Shown: piece after piece, positions 37,701 through 46,883 of the stretch
Numbering within the stretch: position 1 is the first letter of the stretch
Layout: every line of letters starts with the position of its first letter
From: Thinopyrum elongatum
Taxonomy: Eukaryota > Streptophyta > Magnoliopsida > Poales > Poaceae
Direction of reading: 5' to 3'
DNA length: 64,000 bases
Assembly: GCA_011799875.1 (NCBI GenBank)
Contig: CM022302.1
Coordinates: 58,011,599 to 58,075,598 of the forward strand
Notes under the pieces: generated by a model
Seen by the model: the letters and a program-made list of their open reading frames with translations, nothing else
Told to the model about the DNA's origin: nothing
Database searches by the model: none
Made by a program: the position numbers and the translations under genes

Positions 37701-40606
37701 CTAGTAAGCGTGCACGTGCAACGCACGTTTGACAATGCAATTCATTTTTGAATTTCACCTCTGCTTAATTAGTTTTATTTCTGTGGTTGTTTGTTCGTCT
37801 ACACCTTTTTTTTCAAGTAGGTAAAGAAAAAAAATGGAAATGTCATATGCGCTATTCTCAAAAATAAAAATGAAAAAGAGTTTTGTACTTAATAACCATC
37901 ATCTGGGATGGCAAGTGTAATATTATGCAAAATTATTTGTTTGAAAAAAATACTCTGATAAATATTTTCAGTCAATGTTTAGATCATACGTAGTGTTGCG
38001 GAAATCCCACCAGTACAAGGCTCAAATCATCAAATATCATCTAATCCATCGCATGTATAAAATCTTGTAGTCCATTTGTACCAGCAAGGTGGACGACTTG
38101 TTCCTCTGCATGCTTATGCTTCTTTCGATTCAGATTCCATCAAAAAGAAAAGTCTTCCACTCTACAAGTAATAGGTAGAATGCATGTAAGTGCAATCAAT
38201 TCTTTAGGATTTGAAAATATCATTGTCACTCTTATGCATATCACAAAGTCTCCTCGGAAGGATTGTAAACTAACAATATCTCAGTTAGCTTCAGAAGGGC
38301 CTCTAGAGCAAGAGTGAGGGGGAAACAGATTCACAAAGAGCTACAACTAATATAATCTATATAGTTATAAAGCAAGTTGGAGGTCAACTTGTGAAGGGCT
38401 CACAGATCCACACCAGAATAATCACGGGAGAAACATTAAACCATATCACAGTTGAGCTACAGCAAACTGAACCTTGGTAGCAAATGCAAGGCTATCAGCA
38501 AATATAACTAAGGAAGTCCTACCTTCGAATTAAATATGGACTAACATGATATGCTTTTGTACCAATCTACACTAATCCCTATTGCAACAAATAATAATAG
38601 CTGGTACAGTTGTACACCACTAAAATTACTATTAAAATGCCACTTCAATCCAGTGCCGGGGTAAAAATGAAACCTTGAACATAATCCCCCAACAGCAAAA
38701 TACACATGTAAATTGTAGTACCAAAATTGAGTTGACTGGTGATGTATTCGGATTTTTGGATGAGGCAACCTGAAGACCAACTACACTTATTTGTCAGAAC
38801 ACGGAACTAACTACAGTCAATCTTTCGTCGTGGTCTCTTCAAATCAAGCTCAAAGATCAGAAATACCAATCAGAAATCAAGTCAACAAGGTCAAGAAGGA
38901 AGTCTCCCTCCGAAGATGGAAATAAAGAAAACAAAGAAAAATGGATTAAGGGGAGTTTTAGAGGTCGGCTGCGTGACGCTAACAGAGCCGGACCGTGATT
39001 GACCACATGGAACCCTAGACCGCGAGTCGGGTGAGAAATGATACATGGAAGCATGCTTTGTTGATAACTACTGTTGTGCATTGGTGGAGTGCTTTTGTTG
39101 CTTCAACTCCATCTAAAGTCCTATCAATAAATACTCTAAACTCCAACTCCACCAGGTCAATAAAAACTCAGAAGTCCTAGCTACATATTTGATTGAACAG
39201 TCAATATGGACTTCAAAATGCCATGATGACAGTACATCGAACAGAAAAATTAGTTGCTTTAGAATTCCATGCTGAAGCTTTATATGTGTTCTATGTCATG
39301 TATCTGTTCTTCTGTTCCATATTCCGAAACAAAGAAGCATGTCTAAACTCTGCAGCATACGATCTCGTGTATATGTCCTACCTGTTCCATTGCCCATTTA
39401 CTTTTTACATGGCCTTCTGTTCACCACAATAACTAAATTATGCCTAAAGAACTCAGTCCTCTTAATTCACAACTTGGTACACATAAAGCTTATATCATGA
39501 GATAAAAAAAATCAAGTGAGCGAGCACAAAAAAGCAAACAAGCAGTTACCTTAATCAATTAGAAGAACCACGATCTGACACATGAGAACATACTGCTATG
39601 AAAAAGCAAGCGAGCACACTTGTAGGCAAAAGAAGCAAGCAAGCAGCCATCTTAATTAACAGTTGGACCTTGATCGGTTAGAACAATTTGGTTGACATGA
39701 GACTAATTACCTGCAGGTTTCGTGGGTGCAGCAGATCGGTTCTGCAGAGGCGGCCAGCACGCAAGTATCATGGCGGACTTGCGGCCAGTTTCCGACAAAG
39801 ACGGGCTATCCGGTTTAGTTAGTACCTTGGCGTCGTCTAGACCATGGCGTGAAGCTCCATAGGCACCTGTGTTGTGGCCGGTGCGTGGGCATGAACGTGA
39901 ACGACGAAGGGAGGAAACTTATTACTGGCTTCTCTGGCTCCCGGATCAGGTTGGTGGCCACGCGCGCGACGATAGAGGTGGGCGGCAGCGTACCTGGGGC
40001 AACGGAGGAGGAGCGGCCGGCGGCGGCCTGCGCTTGCTTCCATCAGAGGAGGAGCGGCCGCCGCCGGCGGCGGCGGCGGTCCGAGCTTGCTTTATGTGCG
40101 GCGGCGGCGACCCACGCTTGCGTCCTTCAACACGGAGCCGTAGTCGATGCCTCCTGGCGACGGCGAGAGACGGGGTGCTAAACCCGTGGCTGAGGACGGC
40201 AGCCTCCAGCAGGAGGTTGGAGGTGGAGGAGAGTGGTGTCTGCGCCGGGAAGATTGGGCGTGGGTGAGGGGTAGGCGGATCGGCCGCGGTTCGTCCGTGC
40301 GGCGGCCGCTCGCGTCCCAACAGGCAGCGGGATGCATCATGTGCTCGGGCGATTAGTTTCCTATTTTCACGTCGCGTGATTAGGGTGGTGCGGGTCGTGG
40401 AATTCCATATTTTCCTCGCGGTGGAGTACGGTCAGTCAATTTAAATTACTAAGTGCACACAGAAAACCGATCAAGTTAAGGCCAGCCGTTAGATTAAGTT
40501 TAGTGGGACTAATCGTGTGGTGTTGGCTGGATCGTGCGGTGTTGTGGGGCTAATTACGGGGTGCACGTAAGAAAGTTCTTGTTTGATTGTTTAATAGTAG
40601 TGGAGA
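37701..40606 (-). mobile_element. Non-autonomous Helitron
   Basis: Inserted between the A and T of gga|tac in the Ulp1-like exon, with no duplication. On the minus strand the 5' end is TCTCCACTACTATTAAA (40606 leftward), the known cereal Helitron start. The 3' end is a short hairpin (acgtgc-gtt-gcacgt) followed by ...CTTACTAG and then the host T (37701). 2906 bp. No Rep/helicase frame is visible. The interior is AT-rich (37750-39700) with a GC-rich block at 39700-40370, possibly a captured gene piece, which I cannot identify. Confidence 0.9.
39700..40370. other. GC-rich block inside the Helitron, possible captured fragment
   Basis: A sharp change of base composition from its surroundings, with CGG runs near 40050-40080 and overlapping ORFs on both strands (for example 39849-40181 plus, 39946-40320 minus). 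On the minus strand an ATG-bearing frame and a GT donor-like site (acctgcaGGTAATTAG) at the left edge would suit a first exon with its 5' leader. No domain is recognised. Confidence 0.35.
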
Positions 40607-40920
40607 TACTACGTTTGCGAGTTCATCTACAGCGCGACCTCTCAGCGGGGCTACTCTGACAAACAATATGAAGTACGTAAACAATAATATTCACAATTTT
40701 ATTTTATTACCATCAATTGTGTTGAGTTTCATTCATATATATATATATATATATATATTGACCCCGTTTAATAAATTAAATGTGGCAGATGCGGGATGAA
40801 CTCCTACCACATGATCGCATACGAGCAATTCAAGAGTAATTGGCGGGATTCTTTCTTGACCACGTCATAAATGAGAAGGAAGAATACCATGTGGAAATTG
40901 AAATGGATTTTAGATGTTAG

Positions 40921-41279
40921 GGATTGTAAGAGATGTTATATTGTATATATGTAGTAGTAGCGTCGGATAGATATACGAAAACTTGTTGTTCGATCAATCT
41001 CTTGGAGAAAGAGAGGTCACTTATCTCTGTATATGTTCATGACGATCTTGTGTAATTAATATGGTTCCTTCATTTGCTTACCAGCTAGCGTGTCGAGTTC
41101 TCTCTATATGTATAGTAGCTAGCGTCGACCAAGCACGGAGAAAGAGAGGTCACTTCTCTCTATTAGCTAGCTAACACAATATGAAACCCCTAAATTAACC
41201 CTCCAAAACCCCAAAACCCCCCGCCCCTCCCCCCCCCCTCAAAAAAAAACCCAGCGTCTGCGAGCTGCTGACGCGTGGC
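40921..41279 (+). other. 3' untranslated stretch of the second CACTA gene
   Basis: No coding sign. It contains two copies of a GGAGAAAGAGAGGTCACTT block (near 41000 and 41135) before the right subterminal repeats. Confidence 0.5.
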
Positions 41280-41491
41280 AGCCTTTTGGTCCCGGTTGAT
41301 GTTACCAACCGGGACTAAAGGTCCTCCTGCCTGGGCGCCACGCAGCGGCCACGTGGAGCCCCTTCTGTCCCGGTTCGTAAGCGAACCGGGACTAAAGGTT
41401 TTGGGATTTAGTCCCGACCCTTTTGTCCCGGTTCCAGAACCGGGTCTAAAGGCCCTCGGAGCCGGGACTAGTTCCCTGTTTTCTACTAGTG
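41280..41491 (-). repeat. Right subterminal palindromes and TIR of the CACTA
   Basis: Copies of TTTGGTCCCGGTT / AACCGGGACTAAAGG in both orientations (41285-41325, 41368-41400, 41415-41455), then the terminal repeat read on the minus strand as CACTAGTAGAAAACAGGG. Confidence 0.9.
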
Positions 41492-41547
41492 TCTGCGTTT
41501 GGAGGCCCAACACGAGTCTACAAGAACAAGTTGTGTAGTAGACATCA
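41492..41547 (+). repeat. 3' LTR of the Gypsy element, right part
   Basis: tct (TSD copy) then 53 bp matching the end of the 5' LTR (gcgtttggagg ... gtagtagacatca). It completes the LTR interrupted at 7392. Confidence 0.92.
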
Positions 41548-43479
41548 GGTAGTATGAGTCCTTTAATTGAGAGCTCTTTTACGGTGGTACCCGTATCCCA
41601 GAATGAATACAGACCATTTTTTTTTTACCTAGTGGTCCAGCTTTTCTTTTTCGTGAGTGCCTAATGGTCCAGCTTAGTTGGCAACCTTGATGTTTTGAGT
41701 ACTGACTCGAAAAACAGAGAGTATAAATAAATAAGGATATCACTGTAATCTAACATAAGTATATGTTGGCCATCTTTTTTTTTACGCAAGTCGATATTTA
41801 TATTTGAGTTATAACATTACAAAACATTGACATTATGCTTTATTTAAAAGTAAGTACAATGCCATTAGATTATACTTCTTCATAGGTGGAGTACATAGTA
41901 TTGTAAAAAAATCATTAATCTCATAAATAGAGTATTCAATCTAAACAACAAAAATTAATTTAGAAACAGGCTCCAATTGAATCCGGAAACCCAAGCCAAT
42001 TCTGCACACACGACTATAAGGAGCCAGAAAAAAAACTATATACATAGGTCGGTCACGTAGTAAATAATAGAAAATTATAATCCCTCAGAAAAAACCCAAC
42101 AAATATATACAAGTAAAGTATTCCATGAGACATATATAAATTGTTGATCAATTGTCTTTACTAATGTATGTAATCAAGCTTCAGAAATATTAGACCAGAC
42201 TTGGTATATACAAAAATCAATCAGTTGAAATGCGAGTAAACTACGTATTTTCTATTATTTTCTAGTTGTACATACACTATCGATTCACTTAAAAAGCTAA
42301 GTTGTTACAAAGAAGTAAATAGCACTTTTTAAACTTCAATATTTTTGTTGTGACACCATTATCTCATTTAAAAATATTCTGCCATTTCTTCTCATTTCTA
42401 ATACAGTTATCCTTATTTGGATTATCCCTCAAATTTTATTGCCACCTAGGTTGTCATGTATGTGTTCATCCGCTGTCATAATTTTGATTAATGACATTTC
42501 ATCTACCATAAAGCTAGATAAAAGACGGTTTGAAATAAAAAATTGCTCAAATTTTACATTCCTCATCAACTCACCATCATTAATCAAGCAATCAAACACT
42601 TGTTCACCATACATTTATCACTTGGTATGGAAAATCAAACACATTTTCTTAATGCAACAATGGACACATTAAGGAATATTGGTTTGATTGAAAAACTTTG
42701 CTTAAATTTTTGTCGGGGTTCGTGCATGGAAAACAAAAAAAATTGCATCTACACGAAGCTAAGGAGATGCAATTAAAAAAAGTTGATCTAATTGAATCTT
42801 ACCAATGTCTGAAGCGGAAGAACTTGGTGAAGAATCTGATCTCGATGTTCGTTCCAGTGCTAGGATCACAAGCGTAATCCCTCCGCCAGTATCCACGCAT
42901 ACGGTCCTTCAATCAGTCCAGAGTTCAGCTGTCCAGTGCGTCACACTAACGGTGAGAGTGGTGCAGCCTTTCGGCATCTATGTGGAGAACCTCCGCAAAG
43001 GGAGAGAGAGAGAGACCTGCAGCCAACGTTGATAATTCCGTGTCTAGAGGAACGTGGATTTTTGAAGGTCAGGCTTTCGTCCGACATCAATATACAAAAT
43101 GAAATTCTTTTGAGTAAAAAATATAATTTTTACTATATATGATTCACGAAAAAATCTGAAAGTTTTTTCCCACATTCTAGTAAGAATGTTTTGTTGTCCT
43201 GTAAAGTTTGAAGTTCATATGTTGTTCTATTTGGGAGAAACAAAAAAGGCAAAAGTATTTGCACAGATCGCAATGCAGAAATTGATGGCTAGATAAGGGG
43301 TGTAGGAAAGTCTATGTTTCCTCAAATGTTAACCGAAGAAAGATTAGGGAAGAAAGTTCTTACAAGTAGGGTCCACATGTAACTATGAGTAGCCTGTAAT
43401 CCCGGTCGGCATCGTTGCTTTCCCGGTGTATCAAACATGTCTAAGGTTTAATTTAGACATGTTCCCGGTGTATCAAACA
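41548..43479. other. AT-rich intergenic DNA
   Basis: No gene, RNA or named element recognised. The only frame of note is 42805-43032 plus, without a domain or codon-use support. The candidate Gypsy TSD ggtag is at 41548-41552. Confidence 0.4.
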
Positions 43480-44224
43480 TGTTCCAAAGTGGGTTTCAGT
43501 CTTTTGGTCCCTGATATGCATTCATCCATGTATCTGGCAATTCGGCTGCAGTGCATCGAGCGTTGGCTGCGTCGCGCTGTGTCGTCGTCAATCTCCAGTC
43601 GTGCGCGTGCCTCCCTCTGGCGCGATCGAGGGCCGCGCCAACAATGACACCGCTGTGCTCCCCACGGAGGAAGGATGGCGGTCAGAGGCCGTGCTATACC
43701 TTGAATTGTTGGATTTCTGATACTATTGGATCAAGTGGAGTTGCAGCAAGCAGCTTTCCCGCTGGAATACTATTTGAACAGCTGACTCAACAAAACAAAA
43801 GGATACTTCAGCAGACAAGTGTATGTTCTGTCCGCGATGTTCTGGAGTTACACCATACCCATTTTTCTCTCCAGTTTTTTTCTTATCGGTCGCATTCTTT
43901 TTTCTCTTCTTTCCAACCTATAGCAATGTGTCTGCTACTTTGGTAATGGCCTATTGTAATTTAATTTGGCATAAAAGCTAAAGAAAACAAAAAAAAACTA
44001 GCTGTCTTGAAATAAGTTGCAATAATCATTGTTCAAAAATTATTAGAAGTACAGGATATGCAGCATTTGCCAGATATTTAAACTAGTTCAAAATCTCCAG
44101 AGCTGAGCGCTTCCCTGATGGGCTGGGCTATGCTCATTCTCGTGCCCAACTATATGGGCCACTAACCCTTCTTCCAGGCTCTGCCTGTGGAGGCGCTGCT
44201 GCATGTGCCTGCTCTACTCAATTA

Positions 44225-44268
44225 GTCCCACCTCGCTAGTTTAGGCAGCGCTAAACCAGTTTATAAGG
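44225..44268 (+). promoter_or_regulatory. snRNA-type promoter (USE + TATA) of U3 copy 1
   Basis: Upstream sequence element gtcccacctcg (44225-44235; consensus RTCCCACATCG) and TATA tttataagg (44260-44268), 24 bases apart. This spacing is the RNA polymerase III type used by plant U3 and U6 genes. The TATA begins about 25 bases before the RNA start. Confidence 0.88.
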
Positions 44269-44284
44269 CGCTGCTGGTTGTAGC

Positions 44285-44508
44285 ACGACCTTACTTGAAG
44301 AGGATCTGTTTTATAGGCTCGTACCGCTGCATCCTTTACCAATAAGGAGGCAAGCACTTCAGTCTGGTTGATGCATTCTGACCTCTGGGCCAGAGCGTGA
44401 TTAACAGCCTGGATGAATCCTGATGGGATCAATCCAATGGCTGTAGAGGATCGTTCCTGCCTGGTTCTCACTGGTGCAGGGTGGCCCAGAGGTTGTCTGA
44501 CAGACTCC
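44285..44508 (+). ncRNA. U3: U3 snoRNA gene, copy 1
   Basis: U3 guides early cleavages of the pre-rRNA as part of the nucleolar SSU processome. The start ACGACCTTACTTGAA and the following GGATCTGTT and ATAGGCTCGTACC blocks are the plant U3 5' domain. A box D-like GTCTGA lies at 44495-44500 and a T-run terminator (tttt) at 44516-44519. Length about 220 nt is normal. It differs from the usual start by GAAG for GAAC and TTTT for TTCT, in the conserved 5' domain, so this copy may be weak or a pseudogene. The 3' end is estimated. Confidence 0.85.
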
Positions 44509-45094
44509 ACAACTCTTTTGCTTTTTTGGGTTGTACAACATCTGGCGATAAGATTCAGTTGTTGATCAAGTACCCAATACAGCTTCAAGTTCAGGGTGAA
44601 ATGCATGTATTAATCATCTGAATTAGCTGCAGTCATCCTTTGAAGATGTGGTCATCTGAATTAGCTTCAAGTAGATGTCCAGCAGTGATGATGTGGTCAT
44701 CCGCTGGAGAAATTCGCAAACTGACAACTGAAACAGAGTAAGATGGCAGAAAGAAGTTGTTCCTTAGCAACATGGCGCTTGTATCAGTCTTTCTCTCAAT
44801 TAGTAAAGTTTGACTGGACTCTGCACCTTTGATTTTCAGAAAGAACTCTCTGCACATTGGCTTGGAGAAAACAGTAGGTTGTTTGCCTACTGCAAGTATG
44901 CTCAGTAAGGAAAATGCTTACTGATTTGGCTGTGGAATTCAGAACAAGACTTTCTTTTGCTTGTGGAAGACTGAGTTCAGCTTTTCTTTCAACACTTTCA
45001 TGCATCTGTACCAGAAGCTCCAGGAGGCAAGAGTAAGTGTTGCTCTCTCAAAACAGACCATGGCCTAAATAGGACTGCTGCGCTTCAAATATGT

Positions 45095-46016
45095 AGAGAC
45101 TGATTTCTTCAGGACTCGTTTTGATACATGTTTCACCACACAAAAATTATTTTGCAAACTGTCTGAAAAGAAGTCATTCCTTGCTTCTTATGCCTGCTAC
45201 TTTGGTAATGGCCGACTGTAATTTCATTCGGCATAAAAGCTAAGGAAACCTAAAAAACTATGTGTCATGAAAAAAAGTTGCAATGAGCACTGTTCAAAAT
45301 TATGTACAAGTATTAAAATTAGTTCAAAATCCCCACAGCTGAACGTTTCTCTGATGGGCCGGGCTTCGCTAAGATCTGGTTGTACAACATCTGGCCATCA
45401 GATTCAGTTGTTGTTCCACATGTACAAGCTAATCCAGAATAAGATTCAGTTGGCTTCAAGTACCCAATGCAGCTTCAAGTTCAAGGTGAGATCCATGGAT
45501 TAACCATCTGAATTAGCTAACTTTCAGGCATCTATGAAGGCTGGGGTGCAGTAATCCTTTGAAGATGTAGTTACTCATGTCCTGGTAACCCAAATGCTCC
45601 AGCAGTGATGATGTTCATCAAAGAAGATTATTGCCTGCTTGCTTTCTTAAGAGTTTGAAATATTATCCAAAAGGTCAAGTCCGAGATTAATGGTCAGGGC
45701 ATAAGTAGGAGGACTTTGCAAACTGACAACCGAAACAGAGGTGATCAATTGCTTCAACTGCCACACATGACACATGAGTAAGATGGCAGAAAGAAGTTGT
45801 TCCTTTGCAACATGGCGCTTGTATTCAGTCTGTCTCAATCAGTAGTAGCCAGATAATTGTTTTGATGGGAACTCTACACCTTTGAGTAAATAGTCGGCGG
45901 TTTGCCTACTACAGGCGGTAAACCAGGTGTTCCAGGTGACAAGAGTGAGTGCTGCTCTCCAAAAAAAAAAGGCTTATTGATTGCTTACTTAAGAGAGTTT
46001 GAAATATTATAAGGAA
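45095..46016 (+). repeat. U3 array units B and E (U3 gene absent)
   Basis: 45190-45840 repeats the flanks of unit A (TGCTACTTTGGTAATGGC, TTGTACAACATCTGGCCATC, AGATGGCAGAAAGAAG), but the promoter and U3 between them are gone. A further partial unit starts near 45975 (AGTTTGAAATATTAT, matching 45650-45666) and is interrupted at 46016 by the compact Copia, continuing at 50910 (tccaagtttaatgcc). Confidence 0.7.
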
Positions 46017-46165
46017 TGTTGAAGGTCCCAGCTTAGAAATATAGAACTGTGAAGGGACTAATATGTAACTTGTACATTGTATATATTAAGATGAAGGAAG
46101 AGCACCTGAAGGGGATTGAAGCTTCAGGAAGACAGAAAAATTCCCCACTGTGAGTTCATCCAACA
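46017..46165 (+). repeat. 5' LTR of Copia C
   Basis: 149 bp. A TATA-like tatatattaag is at about 46080-46090. Followed at once by the primer site tggcatcggagc (46166-46177), initiator tRNA-Met type. Confidence 0.93.
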
Positions 46166-46398
46166 TGGCATCGGAGCTAGGTTAATTGGAGGCGGAAGGA
46201 AGAGCACCTGAAGGGGATTGAAGCTTCAGGAAGACAGAAAAATTCCCCACTGTGAGTTCATCCAACATGGCATCGGAGCTAGGTTCATTGGAGGCGGAAG
46301 GAAGAGCACCTGAAGGGGATTGAAGCTTCAGGAAGACAGAAAAATTCCCCACTGTGAGTTCATCCAACATGGCATCGGAGCTAGGTTCATTGGAGGCG
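46093..46398 (+). repeat. Triplicated 102-bp U5-PBS-leader unit
   Basis: Units start at 46093, 46195 and 46297. Each has the last 73 bp of the LTR (from gaaggaagagcacc), the CATCCAACA end, a primer site tggcatcggagc and about 17 bp of leader (gcgg). The first unit lies in the LTR itself. The minus-strand ORF 46182-46460 with a repeated peptide is only its shadow. Confidence 0.92.
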
Positions 46399-46883
46399 GC
46401 AGCGCCGGCGGTGTAATCTCCGGTGAGGCGGCGGAGTCCAGCGAGGAGAGCGCGGCGCATCTAGGCGAGCTGCACACGCGCGCGACGCGGAGAGTGGCCC
46501 GGCAGGGCTGCACGGGCGGCGACTGCTGCTTCTTGGACTCGAGGCAGAGCCCTGCTCGAGCTCTTCCTTGTTCTCGTGTGCTGCGCGGGAGGAGAGCTGC
46601 TGGAGGGGAGGTTGCTTGTAGTGCTTGCTGCTGCTGGTACTGCGCGGCAGAGGAGGAGCAGAGGAAGCGGTGGTGGAGAGAAGAAGTGCTCGCTGGTGTT
46701 GTTGCTGTTTTTTGCTGCTGTGGCTGAGCTGCTGGAGCTGCTGCTGCTGAGGGGGAGAAAGAAGAGAGGTTCTTGCTGTGCGTGTGTGCAGAGGACTGCT
46801 GCTGCTGATTTTGCTATCTGCTGGTGTGTGTGTTAGTGACTACTTGGTGCGAGCTATGGCTGCAAAATACCAAGCTCAGTTTG

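Larger units (their letters stand above)
24578..40920 (+). pseudogene. Second CACTA gene: acidic + Ptta/En/Spm-like + Pro-rich + Ulp1-like protease
   Basis: Begins at ATG 24578 just after an acceptor (tttgcag). Exon 24578-24817 encodes an acidic D/E/G/S repeat. Exon from 24905 encodes a basic linker (KKRLRQDERF) and a Ptta/En/Spm transposase-like region (ADLFRNWKKELN, DRCRTWFFGVGG). Next come a Cys-containing domain (FHCCPIPHGY, near 26150), a run of Pro repeats (26319-26480) and a basic stretch, up to Copia B at 26922. It resumes at 36595. Exons 36595-36949, 37034-37207, 37293-37403, 37493-37559, 37677-37700 then (after the Helitron) 40607-40672 and 40789-40920 encode a C48/Ulp1-like fold: His in FHFILLEI, Asp in VLDSRR, Cys in NNLCG|YYVCE. 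Breaks: TAG 25163, 1-bp loss near 25227, TAG 25441, stop near 25493, frameshift near 26043, TAG 26316, TAA 40837. Exon borders are inferred from GT/AG signals. Confidence 0.82.
7393..41491 (+). mobile_element. CACTA (En/Spm-type) DNA transposon, about 34 kb with nested insertions
   Basis: Both ends carry the same terminal inverted repeat: cactagtagaaaacaggg at 7393-7410 and its reverse complement ending at 41491. The flanking 3-bp duplication is tct (7390-7392 and 41492-41494). The undisturbed LTR copy shows the empty site with a single tct. Inside lie subterminal palindromes, a TNP2 transposase gene and a second long gene, all rightward. Subtracting Copia A, Copia B, the Helitron and two TSD copies leaves about 12.75 kb, normal for an autonomous cereal CACTA. 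All genes are now broken, so it cannot move by its own proteins. Confidence 0.95.
1..41547 (+). mobile_element. Gypsy-type LTR retrotransposon, pol-less, split by a CACTA
   Basis: The outermost element. Its two LTRs are near-identical: 1-1485 matches 5973-7392 plus 41495-41547. The 5' end lies outside the window; comparison with the right LTR shows about 126 bp missing. The LTR starts TGTTGATATG and ends GACATCA. A tRNA-Asp-like primer site follows the left LTR and a purine tract precedes the right LTR, giving plus orientation. The internal region (1486-5846) has no protease, RT, RNase H or integrase motif, so the copy is non-autonomous. Removing the CACTA leaves about 7.45 kb here, about 7.57 kb for the full element. 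The expected 5-bp TSD would be ggtag (41548-41552), but its left partner is off the window. Sabrina/WHAM-like by its AAGCTTGGGGATGCCC modules; the family name is uncertain. Confidence 0.85.
43735..44850 (+). repeat. U3 array unit A
   Basis: Shares blocks with later units: AGTGTATGTTCTGTCC and TGTCTGCTACTTTGGTAATGG before the U3 gene, and TTGTACAACATCTGGC plus AGATGGCAGAAAGAAGTTGTTCC after it. Matches occur at 45190-45840 (unit B, without U3), 52200-52920 (unit C) and 61375-61480 (unit D). Confidence 0.75.

Noticed and set aside
42805..43032. Small ORF as a host exon
   Set aside because: No domain, no splice context on both sides and no repeat or duplicate that keeps the frame.
46182..46460. 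Minus-strand ORF with a twice-repeated peptide
   Set aside because: Shadow of the 102-bp U5-PBS triplication; no other support.
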